DNA of 64,000 nucleotides from JAKANT01 sp035502095. GTDB taxonomy: Bacteria > Pseudomonadota > Gammaproteobacteria > Burkholderiales > Burkholderiaceae_F. The position numbers were made by a program, and so were the translations under genes. This document shows positions 17,860 through 25,344 of this stretch, in pieces. Numbering within the stretch: position 1 is the first letter of the stretch; each line of letters begins with the position of its first letter. Location: NCBI GenBank assembly GCA_035502095.1, contig DATJUX010000024.1, forward strand, positions 40,680 through 104,679. Direction: 5' to 3'. A model generated the notes under the pieces. The model saw only the letters and a list, made by a program, of their open reading frames with translations, did not search any database and had not been told where the DNA came from.

Positions 17860-18883
17860 TCAAGCGTGAACGCGATTGCGCTCGCCCTTCAGCTTCGCGT
17901 CCATGACCAGCCTGCTCGCTCGGACGCGCAGTTCGCTCAGCCTCTGTCGGCCCACTCCGACGCCGACACCCACCGTCACCGTAAGGACGCTCGCGACGTT
18001 CGAGCGGGCGTGCTCGATGCGAAGCGCTTCGACTGCACTCCTGATGCGTTCAGCCGCGATGACTGCGGAAGATGAGTCGACCTCGGGCAGAACGACGACG
18101 AACTCTTCGCCGCCCTTGCGGAACGCGAGGTCCGCGCGCCGGCCGGCGCGCAGAAGTACCTGGGCGACCGAGCGCAGCGCCGTATCGCCCGCAGGGTCCC
18201 CGAAGAAATGGTTGTACTCGCCGAAGAAATCGATGTCGAGAAACACGACGCCGGCGGTCGCCCACGACGCAGCATCGATCGTGTTCTCTTCCAGTTCCAT
18301 GAGCGCGCGCCGGTTGCGCAGACCGGTCAGGGCGTCCGTCCTCGTCTGCTCGTGAAGCTCGCTGTTCTCGCGTGTCAGTTTTTCGACGTTCGCGGCGACT
18401 CTCCTCGCGTGCTCGAGCAAACCGGGCATGGACAGGCCGTAAGCGACGACCCGGTTCCTGCCCAGGCGCTTGGCCGCATACATCGCCATGTCGCACTCGG
18501 CCAGGATTCTTTCGGCACTCTGCCCGCTTGCCTGCGTGACCCCGATCGACACGGTTACCGCAACGCTCTCGTTCGACCTGCCGAAGCGATCGCCCGCAAT
18601 CGGCTGGCTTATCGCCGCCAGGCAATCTTCGAGCAAGCGTTGAGCGTGGGTCAGCGCGCACTCCGGCAGGAAAACACCGAATTCGTCGCTGCCGAAGCGC
18701 GCCACGGTGGTCGATGGCGGCAGGTTGCGCACCAGCCTTTGGCTGACGATCTGCAGCACGACGTCGCCGCTGAAGTGCCCCAGCGAGTCGTTGATCGAGG
18801 CCCGCATCGATCGCGGACGTCAAGACCTTTATGAAAGCCTCGCGGTTGGCAAGCCCGGTCAGGGGGTCCGGTTGCAAGGACAC
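17860..18883 (-). pseudogene. Tandem-GGDEF diguanylate cyclase, frameshifted and shortened at the 5' end
   Basis: From GTG 18883 the frame reads DPLTGLANREAFIKVLTSAI, the standard opening of a GGDEF domain. Homology then resumes in another frame at 18807 with INDSLGHFSGD. About 20 expected residues in between (the VDLDRFK strand) are missing, so this is a deletion plus frameshift. The first domain carries GSDEF instead of GGDEF. The second, downstream in frame, is complete: TDALTGLRNRRAL, DIDFFGEYNHFFGD, GGEEF, and an RRAD inhibitory-site motif five residues before it. A stop precedes GTG 18883, so the N-terminus is also lost. A start at ATG 18807 could still give a 315-residue protein with an intact second domain. 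Confidence 0.75.
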
Positions 18884-19167
18884 GTTGCGGTGCCTCGTGG
18901 CGTCATTTCACTTCGCACGCGAGACGCATGGATCGAGGCACCGCGAACCATGGCTGTGTCGGAGCATGGCATCGTAGCCAGCGGCGCTTCGACCGCAAGG
19001 CATGCGCTCCGCAAGGGACCACCAATCATGTCCGGGCGCGTCAAACTTGGAGCGCCTGCCGCGCGTTCGCCGGATCCAATCCAGCGCTCCGCAGTGCGGG
19101 ACGAGGCGGTCCGCGCCTTGGCGGGCTCAAGCGGCAGCGCGGGGCGGAGAAACCGGGTTGCCGCAAG

Positions 19168-20394
19168 TCACGCCACCGCCGGCGACGCCTTGAGAAAGAG
19201 GTCGCGATCCGGCGCGAAATTCGCCTGCAGCGGAATCCATGCGCCCCCGAGCGCCTGCGCATCGGATCCGATCGTGCCGGCAAGCACCTCGGGTTGATGC
19301 ACGCCCTGCCAGCTGTAGCGTCCCAATGCGGTGTTCAGGCTCTCGAGCAACTCGGCGAGCAGGTCGCGGCTGAAGGAGCCGTCGACGATGGCCGCATCGA
19401 GGTCGAGCAGGCAGGCGCCGCAGTTGATTGCGAGTGCGATCGCGTTCGCCGCGTCCGCGATCCAGCGTCGCGTGTGGGCGCGCCACGGCGCTTGCAGCGC
19501 GCGCTCGTCACCTGCCGCGCTGCCGTCGAGATCCGCGGCCACGAAGCGTCGCTCCAGCGTGAGGATCGAAGCGACGCTGAGCAGTTGATCGGGCTTGCCG
19601 TTGCGCACGACACCGAGCGGCAGCGACCCCACCGCGCCGGCATTGCCGTGCGGCCCGGCGCGAATCGTGCTGTCGATGACCAGTCCGCCGCCGATGAACG
19701 TGTCGACGAACAGGTACAGGAAGCTGCGCAGATGCCGCCCGCGGCCCGCCACCAGCTCCGCCACGCACGCGGCCGCGGTGTCCTTGAGACTTTGCACCGG
19801 CAACCCGGTCAGCCGCCCGATCGCCTGGCCGACATCGGTGCGCTCCCACTGCTCCGACAGATTGCGCGGGAATCCGAGCAGCGCCTGCCAGCCGCCCAGC
19901 GACAGCGGAGCGGCCACGCCGATGCCGGTCAGCCTCTCCTGGCCGGCGCTGCCGAGCTTGCGGCGGATGCTCTTCACGCGCTGGGCGATCTCGCCGTAGA
20001 CGTGTTCGGGTTCCGGGAACTCGTATTCCGTGCTCCAACGCGCACGCACTGCGCCGGTGAAGTCGACCAGCAGCACGTCCATGCTGCGCCGGCCGATCTT
20101 GATGCCGATGGCATAGGCGCCTTCGGGCGACAGCGCGAGCGGAACCGAGGGCTGCCCGACCTTGCCGCGGACGAGTTCGCCCTTGGCGAGCAGCCCGTCG
20201 TCGAGCAGGCGCCGGCTGATCTGCGAAACGGTCTGCGGCGTGAGGTGCGTGAGCCGCGCGATCTCGGCCGCCGGCAACGCGCCGTGCAGCCGGATCGCCT
20301 GCAGGACTACCCGCTCGTTGTACTGGCGCAGCCCGCCCTGGCTCGAACCGCGCGGGTGCAGCCGCGCACTCGCGCCAGCGCGTTCAGGTGCCAA
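19168..20394 (-). CDS. ROK-family transcriptional regulator (NagC/Mlc-like) of the adjacent sugar ABC operon
   Basis: The 408-residue product starts at TTG 20394, the only start codon between the preceding stop and the conserved region. A winged helix-turn-helix (about residues 28-75: AAEIARLTHLTPQTVSQISRRLL) is followed by the ROK sugar-kinase-like domain with AYAIGIKIG, GIGVAAPL, DTFIGGGLVI and GNAGAVGSLPLG. The kinase catalytic and zinc sites are degenerate, typical of regulators. It is the last gene of the binding protein-permease-ATPase operon on this strand, 40 bp after the ATPase gene. The palindrome at 23378-23402 is its likely operator, giving sugar-relieved autorepression. Confidence 0.88.
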   Translation of the reverse strand: MAPERAGASARLHPRGSSQGGLRQYNERVVLQAIRLHGALPAAEIARLTHLTPQTVSQISRRLLDDGLLAKGELVRGKVGQPSVPLALSPEGAYAIGIKIGRRSMDVLLVDFTGAVRARWSTEYEFPEPEHVYGEIAQRVKSIRRKLGSAGQERLTGIGVAAPLSLGGWQALLGFPRNLSEQWERTDVGQAIGRLTGLPVQSLKDTAAACVAELVAGRGRHLRSFLYLFVDTFIGGGLVIDSTIRAGPHGNAGAVGSLPLGVVRNGKPDQLLSVASILTLERRFVAADLDGSAAGDERALQAPWRAHTRRWIADAANAIALAINCGACLLDLDAAIVDGSFSRDLLAELLESLNTALGRYSWQGVHQPEVLAGTIGSDAQALGGAWIPLQANFAPDRDLFLKASPAVA

Positions 20395-20433
20395 CGCCGC
20401 CTCCCGCCACGCCTTGCAGCACGCCGACGCGCA

Positions 20434-21225
20434 TCAATGGGCGAGGCACTCCGGCGGCAGCTTGTCCGGAGGCAACGCGCCAGTCATGACCGCCACGGTG
20501 TCGCTCATGCTGATCTTCTTCGGATTCAGGATCGCCGCGCGCTTGCCCAGGCGCGCCACGTGAATCCGGTCGGCGACCTCGAAGACGTGCGGCATGTTGT
20601 GGCTGATCAGGACCACCGGGAGGCCGCGTTCGCGCACGCGCCGGATGAGCTCCAGCACCATGTTGCCTTCCTTGACGCCGAGTGCCGCGGTCGGCTCGTC
20701 CATGATGACCACGTGCTGCGCGAACGCCGCCGCGCGCCCGACCGCGACGCACTGGCGCTGGCCGCCCGAGAGCGTCTCCACCGCCTGCGTCATCGAGCGG
20801 ATGCCGACCTTCAGCTCCGCCATGCGCGCAATGCTTTCTTCGAGCATCTTCTTCTTGTCGAGGGCGCCGAGGTACTTGCCGAGCGGCCCCGCGCGGCGCA
20901 TCTCGCGCCCCAGGAACAGGTTCTCGGCGATGGTCATGGCGGGCGCGACGGCGAGATCCTGATAAACGGTCTCGATGCCCGCGCGGCGCGCGTCCATCGG
21001 ATTCTTGAAGTGGATCTCCTTGCCGTCGAGCCAGATTTTTCCTTCGTTCGGAATCGATGCCCCCGACAGGCACTTGATCAGCGACGACTTGCCCGCGCCG
21101 TTGTCGCCGATCACCGCAAGGATCTCGGCCGGGCGCAGCTCGAAGTCGGCGCCGTCCAGCGCGGTCACCTGGCCGAACCGCTTCACCAGGCCCTTGGCTT
21201 CCATTACAAGAGGAACTGTCGACAT
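20434..21225 (-). CDS. frcA: Sugar ABC transporter ATP-binding protein, FrcA-like
   Basis: The 263-residue protein carries Walker A GDNGAGKSS, signature LSGGQRQ, Walker B VVIMDEPTAALG and the switch His in LISHNMPHVF. Single-domain length and sequences such as VKRFGQVTALDGADFELRPAEI resemble FrcA, the ATPase of the fructose/ribose/mannose importer of rhizobia, rather than the two-domain RbsA/MglA type. It is 12 bp downstream of the permease gene. It energises uptake through the permease at the inner membrane. Sugar identity (fructose-like) is by resemblance only. Confidence 0.93.
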   Translation of the reverse strand: MSTVPLVMEAKGLVKRFGQVTALDGADFELRPAEILAVIGDNGAGKSSLIKCLSGASIPNEGKIWLDGKEIHFKNPMDARRAGIETVYQDLAVAPAMTIAENLFLGREMRRAGPLGKYLGALDKKKMLEESIARMAELKVGIRSMTQAVETLSGGQRQCVAVGRAAAFAQHVVIMDEPTAALGVKEGNMVLELIRRVRERGLPVVLISHNMPHVFEVADRIHVARLGKRAAILNPKKISMSDTVAVMTGALPPDKLPPECLAH

Positions 21226-21237
21226 GACGGCTCCAGT

Positions 21238-22197
21238 TCAGCGCACGGACTTGCGCGAGAGTTGGTCGACGCTTACCGCGAGGATGACCAGGATGCCCGT
21301 GACGAGCACCTGGTAGACGGACGAGACGCCCATCAGCGTCAGGCCGTTGCGCAGGACGCCGACCACCACGGCACCCGCAAGCGAACCGAGGATCACGCCG
21401 CGGCCGCCGAAGAGACTCGTGCCGCCGAGCACGACCGCGGTGATGGTGTCGAGATTCTCGGTCTGGCCGGCGTTCGGATCGCCGACGCCGGTGCGTGCCA
21501 CAGCCAGGAGCGCCGCGATGCCGTAGAAGAGACCGGCGAGCACGTAGACCCCGAGCAGCACGCGCTCGGTGGGGATGCCGACCAGGCGCGTCGCTTCCGG
21601 ATTGTTGCCGACGGCGTAAACGTGGCGCCCGGCACCCGTCTCGCGCAGCCATAGCCAGACCAGCACGTACAGCACGATCATCAGCACCACGCCGTAGGAC
21701 ACGGCGCCGCCTCCAAGCTTGAACGTGTTGCCGAGCCAGACCATGGCGTCGGGAACCTCGGTCACGGTCTGCGCCTGCGAGTACAGCTGCGTGATCGCGA
21801 ACGCGACGTTGAAGGTGCCCAGGGTGACGATGAACGGCGGCAGGCGGATCGTCGTGACGAGCCAGCCGTTGATGAAGCCGAACAGCACCGTGACGCCGAT
21901 GCCGCACAACACTGCCAGCACGGTCGGCATGCCCAGGTCGGCCGCGAACTTCGTCATGACGATGCTGCCGAGCGCCATCAGCATGCCGCACGACAGATCG
22001 ATGCCGGCGGTGAGGATGATGAGCGTCTGCCCGATCGCCAGCACGCCGACGACCATGACCTGCTGCAGGATCAGCGACAGGTTCTCGGCGCTGAAGAAGC
22101 GATCCGTCGTCACCGCGAAGAATATGCAGGCGATGACCAGTGCGATGAAAGGTCCGAGCTGGCTTATCGGTGGCAACTTGTCCTTGAGCTTTTCCAT
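21238..22197 (-). CDS. frcC: Sugar ABC transporter permease, FrcC/RbsC-like
   Basis: 319 residues with about eight to ten membrane helices and the family blocks LILTAGIDLSCGMLMALGS, LPPFIVTLGTFNVAFAITQL, YAVGNNPEATRLVGI and LGGTSLFGGRGVILGSLAGA. It forms the homodimeric channel for the importer. It lies between the binding-protein gene (separated by a strong hairpin) and the ATPase gene (12 bp). Confidence 0.93.
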   Translation of the reverse strand: MEKLKDKLPPISQLGPFIALVIACIFFAVTTDRFFSAENLSLILQQVMVVGVLAIGQTLIILTAGIDLSCGMLMALGSIVMTKFAADLGMPTVLAVLCGIGVTVLFGFINGWLVTTIRLPPFIVTLGTFNVAFAITQLYSQAQTVTEVPDAMVWLGNTFKLGGGAVSYGVVLMIVLYVLVWLWLRETGAGRHVYAVGNNPEATRLVGIPTERVLLGVYVLAGLFYGIAALLAVARTGVGDPNAGQTENLDTITAVVLGGTSLFGGRGVILGSLAGAVVVGVLRNGLTLMGVSSVYQVLVTGILVILAVSVDQLSRKSVR

Positions 22198-22231
22198 GGC
22201 GCTCCCGTGGTGGACGCGATGCGGCTGACCA

Positions 22232-22256
22232 AGACCGGGGCATTGCGCCCCGGTCT
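22232..22256 (-). promoter_or_regulatory. Intercistronic hairpin between binding-protein and permease genes
   Basis: A perfect 10-bp stem (AGACCGGGGC at 22232-22241 with GCCCCGGTCT at 22247-22256) encloses a 5-nt loop, between the stop of the binding-protein gene and the start of the permease gene. No U-tract follows on the minus strand. Such hairpins in binding-protein ABC operons commonly protect the upstream mRNA or partly terminate transcription, so that binding protein outnumbers the membrane subunits. That role is inferred here. Confidence 0.65.
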
Positions 22257-22285
22257 GCTCGAAGATCAGGTGCTGGCGGAGGACG

Positions 22286-23293
22286 TTACTTCTTGCCCCA
22301 GCACATCGAGAGGCCGGTCTTGACGTCCACGCTTTGCACGCCGGGGACGGGCTTGGCCGCGATCAGGGTCACGCCGGTATCGGTGTAGCCGCTGACCTTC
22401 TTGCCGGTCTTCGCATAGTCGACGCCGGCGGCAACGCCCATCGACGCCATCTTCAGAGGGTACTGCTGCGACGTCGCGGCGATGACGCCCTTGCCGACGT
22501 TCTCCACGCCTTCGCACCCGCCGTCGACCGACACGATGATGACGTTCTTCTCCTTGCCCGCCTTCTTGAGCGCGTTGTAGGCGCCGGCCGCCGCGGGCTC
22601 GTTGATGGTGTAGACGAGGTTGACGTCCGGTGCCTTCTGCAGGCAGTTCTCCATCGCCGTCTGGCCCTTGGCGCGATCGCCGAAGCTGTCGGCGCTGCAG
22701 ACCACTTCCGCCGGCTTGGCGAGTTCATTGTTCTTCGCGTCGTTGCTTGGCAGCCCGAACCCCTGCAGGAAGCCGTTGTGCCGCTGCGCACCGACCGGGT
22801 GGCCCGGGAACAGGTCGAGCGTGACGATCTTCGCCGGCTTGCCGGCCAGCGCCACCTTCGCGTACTCGCCGATCAGCACGCCGGCCTTGTAGTTGTCGGT
22901 GGCGAAGAGCGCATCGGTCGCATCGGCCGGGTCGGTCGGGCTGTCGAGGGCGATCACCATCACGCCCTTTTCCTGCGCCTTCTTGATCGCCGGGATGATC
23001 GCCTTCGAGTCGCTCGGCGTGATGAGGATCGTCTTGGCGCCCGCGGCAATCATGTTTTCCATCGCCGTGACCTGGCCGGCGTTGTCGCCGTCGGCCTTGC
23101 CGGCGCCGGACAGCAGCTTGGCGCCCTTGGCCTTGGCCTCGGCCGTCGCGCCCTCCTTCATCTTGACGAAGAAAGGGTTGGTCTCGGTCTTCGTGATCAG
23201 GCCGATCACGGGTTCGCCGGCGGCGAAAGCACTTCCGATACACAGAGTCAAAGCGGCGACAGCGGCGGCAGGCGCCGCCAGGTTGCGATGCAT
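22286..23293 (-). CDS. frcB: Periplasmic sugar-binding protein of ABC importer, FrcB-like
   Basis: The 335-residue product has a signal peptide (cleavage after AFA, about residue 24) and the type-I periplasmic binding fold: PVIGLITKTETNPFF, AAGAKTILITPSDSKAI, VMVIALDSPTDPADATDALFATDN, NLVYTINEPAAAGAYNAL and IIVSVDGGCEG. These blocks match the FrcB/RbsB cluster for monosaccharides. It is the first gene of the operon and lies 84 bp downstream of the ROK-type palindrome. Confidence 0.92.
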   Translation of the reverse strand: MHRNLAAPAAAVAALTLCIGSAFAAGEPVIGLITKTETNPFFVKMKEGATAEAKAKGAKLLSGAGKADGDNAGQVTAMENMIAAGAKTILITPSDSKAIIPAIKKAQEKGVMVIALDSPTDPADATDALFATDNYKAGVLIGEYAKVALAGKPAKIVTLDLFPGHPVGAQRHNGFLQGFGLPSNDAKNNELAKPAEVVCSADSFGDRAKGQTAMENCLQKAPDVNLVYTINEPAAAGAYNALKKAGKEKNVIIVSVDGGCEGVENVGKGVIAATSQQYPLKMASMGVAAGVDYAKTGKKVSGYTDTGVTLIAAKPVPGVQSVDVKTGLSMCWGKK

Positions 23294-23377
23294 GGATGGT
23301 CTCCTCGTGGGGTGGTTTGCCAGGCCGGTCCTCGCGGCCCTGTCGAAATTCGACGGGCGGATTCTGCTGTGCGTCGT

Positions 23378-23402
23378 TTAATAAATCAAGCTGATTTATT
23401 AA
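23378..23402 (-). promoter_or_regulatory. Perfect palindrome, probable ROK repressor operator
   Basis: TTAATAAATCA (23378-23388) and its exact reverse complement TGATTTATTAA (23392-23402) are separated by AGC, giving 11-bp arms. This AT-rich site stands out in a very GC-rich region. It lies 84 bp upstream of the binding-protein start and between divergent genes. The form resembles AT-rich operators of ROK repressors such as NagC/Mlc and XylR. The operon's last gene encodes a ROK regulator, so autoregulation is likely. The divergent phosphatase gene, starting at 23471, could also be affected. Confidence 0.75.
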
Positions 23403-23470
23403 TAGAAAAGCGGGATGGAGGGATAGCGTCTGCTGGCCGGCGCCGGATCCTTCGGCCAAGATGCACAGGA

Positions 23471-24076
23471 ATGACCGTGCCCGACCCCGTCGTCGTCGTG
23501 CGCCGCCGCCTCTTGGGGGGCGGGCTGTCGGCCGTCCTGCTGACGACCTGCACCGCCAGTCATGCAGTCGCCGATGACGGCTTGTGGGATGCACTGCAGC
23601 AAGGCGGACTCGTGATCCTCCTGCGCCACGCGATGACGACGCCTGGCGTCGGTGATCCGCCCGGTTTCAAGCTCGGCGACTGCAGGACCCAGCGCAATCT
23701 CACCGACCAAGGACGCGCGCAAGCTGCCAGGCTCGGCGAAGCCTTGCGCGCGCACCGGGTCCCGGTCGAGCGCGTGTTGTCGAGCCCCTGGTGCCGCTGC
23801 ATCGAGACAGCGCGGCTCGCGTTCAACGGCACGCCCGAGACCTCGCCCGCGCTCGCGAACCTGTTCGGCCGACCGGAAAGCCGGGAACAGTTGGCGGAGC
23901 TGCGCAAACTGCTGGCCGACTTTCGCGCGCGCGGCAACCTCGTGCTGGTTTCGCACGGGTCGACCATCGTCGCGGTGACCGGCGTAGCGCCGGAGCCGGC
24001 GGAGATGGTGATCGTCACGCCGGAAGGTGGCGGGAGATTCTCCGTGCGGGGCCGGTTGAGCACGCACCAGGCCTGA
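23471..24076 (+). CDS. Exported histidine phosphatase (phosphoglycerate-mutase superfamily)
   Basis: The 201-residue protein begins with a positively charged RRRLLGGGLSAVLLTTC segment, which reads as a signal peptide with a Tat-like RR pair; the Cys could also be lipidated. The phosphatase core follows: LVILLRHAMTTPG (catalytic His in an RHA variant of RHG), NLTDQGRAQAARLGEAL, VLSSPWCRCIETARLAF and the second His in LVLVSHGSTI. Family members remove phosphate from small molecules or proteins. The start ATG at 23471 has AGGA directly before it, closer than ideal. The gene diverges from the sugar operon. Confidence 0.83.
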   Translation: MTVPDPVVVVRRRLLGGGLSAVLLTTCTASHAVADDGLWDALQQGGLVILLRHAMTTPGVGDPPGFKLGDCRTQRNLTDQGRAQAARLGEALRAHRVPVERVLSSPWCRCIETARLAFNGTPETSPALANLFGRPESREQLAELRKLLADFRARGNLVLVSHGSTIVAVTGVAPEPAEMVIVTPEGGGRFSVRGRLSTHQA

Positions 24077-24089
24077 AGATCGTTCGTGC

Positions 24090-24749
24090 TCAGGGGTTGC
24101 GACGCTGATACGCGGCGAGCACCGACTTCTCGAGCGCGTTGTAGAAGTTGTTCGCCACCGGCGCACGCGAACCCGGTGCGACCAGCGCCGGGTAGCCCCA
24201 CTCGAACATCCAGATCAGAATCTGGTTGATCACGGTGTCGTGCTCGGTGTGCGGATTCATCATCCCGTAGCGCAGTTTCTCGGTGACCTTGTTCGCCTGC
24301 AACGGCGGCAGCCCCGCGCCCGTGGCGAGTCCCAGCAAGCTGGTGAGGTCGGCGAGCATCTGCTGATTCGATCCGTCGTTCATCCACTTCGCCTGGCGCA
24401 GCTGCTCGTTCTTGCGCCGTCCCTCGCCGTCATATTCGGACGCGGGCGGCGCCGCCGACGGGTTGCGATAGTTGACGAAGTCCTGCTTGAACGATTCGTT
24501 GACGGCGACGTGCGTCAGTTCGTGCACGAGGTTGCCCGCATCGCCGAACTGGTAGCGCACGTCGTACGAGCGGGCGTTGCCGGTCTTCGGGTCGTAACGG
24601 GCGACCGCCGAACCGCTGGTCGTGACGTTGGCCCAGACGCCCACCTTCCTGGCCGCATCGATGGCCTCGTTCAGGATCATCTTGAGCGCGCTGTTAGGCT
24701 TCGCGACCGTGGCCAGGCGGTTGAGTTTCGCCAGATCCGCATCCGACAT
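24090..24749 (-). CDS. Putative zinc metallopeptidase-like protein with HELTH motif
   Basis: ATG 24749 follows a GGGGAAG site and gives 219 residues without a signal peptide. The motif LVHELTHVAV (His76, Glu77, His80) is an HExxH zinc-binding signature. A downstream E in ASEYDGEGRRKNE or HTEHD could be the third ligand. The surrounding pattern (short N-terminal helical part, long mixed second half with NPHTEHDTVINQILIW) is not a peptidase family I can name; resemblance to M91/NleD-type or to polymorphic-toxin metallopeptidases is only in the motif. It is convergent with the phosphatase gene. Confidence 0.6.
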   Translation of the reverse strand: MSDADLAKLNRLATVAKPNSALKMILNEAIDAARKVGVWANVTTSGSAVARYDPKTGNARSYDVRYQFGDAGNLVHELTHVAVNESFKQDFVNYRNPSAAPPASEYDGEGRRKNEQLRQAKWMNDGSNQQMLADLTSLLGLATGAGLPPLQANKVTEKLRYGMMNPHTEHDTVINQILIWMFEWGYPALVAPGSRAPVANNFYNALEKSVLAAYQRRNP

Positions 24750-24906
24750 TTCGCTTCCCCATGCGCAGGCCCGGAGCGGCCGCGATGGCGCCGATCCTAG
24801 CCGAGCACGCATCGGGGCAGAAGCTCGAATGTGCGTCTGTCATTTCACTTCGGCATGACAAGATCCCTATGCTTGGCGCCAGGCCTCCTTGGTTGAGATA
24901 ACGCGC

Positions 24907-25344
24907 ATGAAGACCTCTGCACTTGTCGCACTACCCGCTCTGACAGTCCTCGCCGTGCTGTTCTCCAGCGCCGCATATGCCGGCGATGCCGCGCGCGGCC
25001 GGCAGCTTTTCGAGAACACGCGCGGAGTGACCGGCAAGGCCGTGGGCAACTGCGCCAACTGTCATGCCAACCAGGCTGCACTGCGCGAGATGATCACCAA
25101 TCGCGGCGGCAAGCCCAGCGACGTCGCCTCGGTGCGGCGCATGCTGCAGTCGGCCATCGATGGCGCCGTCCTCGGGGCGGTCAACGCGAAAGCGCAGTAT
25201 CGCGGTGTGCTGACGCCGAAGGATCTCGACGATCTCGCTGCGTATCTGGCCGGTGCCAAGCAGTCCGGCGGATCGAGCCCCTCTCCCCTCGCGCAGGCGG
25301 CGGGGAGAGGGAGGACTCGCGAGGCGGGCGTGCCCGGCAGCTAG
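24907..25344 (+). CDS. Monohaem cytochrome c, periplasmic
   Basis: The 145-residue product has a signal peptide ending AYA (about 25). One haem c motif, CANCH, lies at 49-53 and a short c-type fold reaches LTPKDLDDLAAYLAG at about 118. The spacing and the disulphide-free N-terminus recall SoxX-like cytochromes, but no other sox genes are nearby. The final 25 or so residues (SSPSPLAQAAGRGRTRE...) are translated from a GC-rich hairpin repeat at 25279-25311, so the domain ends before them. It is convergent with the Ig-like lipoprotein gene and overlaps it by 4 bp. Confidence 0.82.
   Translation: MKTSALVALPALTVLAVLFSSAAYAGDAARGRQLFENTRGVTGKAVGNCANCHANQAALREMITNRGGKPSDVASVRRMLQSAIDGAVLGAVNAKAQYRGVLTPKDLDDLAAYLAGAKQSGGSSPSPLAQAAGRGRTREAGVPGS
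25279..25311. repeat. GC-rich hairpin repeat (CCCTCTCCCC / GGGGAGAGGG)
   Basis: The 10-bp perfect arms at 25279-25288 and 25302-25311 flank a 13-nt loop. The element lies inside the 3' end of the cytochrome gene and supplies part of its C-terminal tail. Confidence 0.7.

Noticed and set aside
22334..24076. 580-codon frame ending with the histidine phosphatase
   Set aside because: The first two thirds are antisense to the binding-protein gene; only the part from 23471 has phosphatase features.
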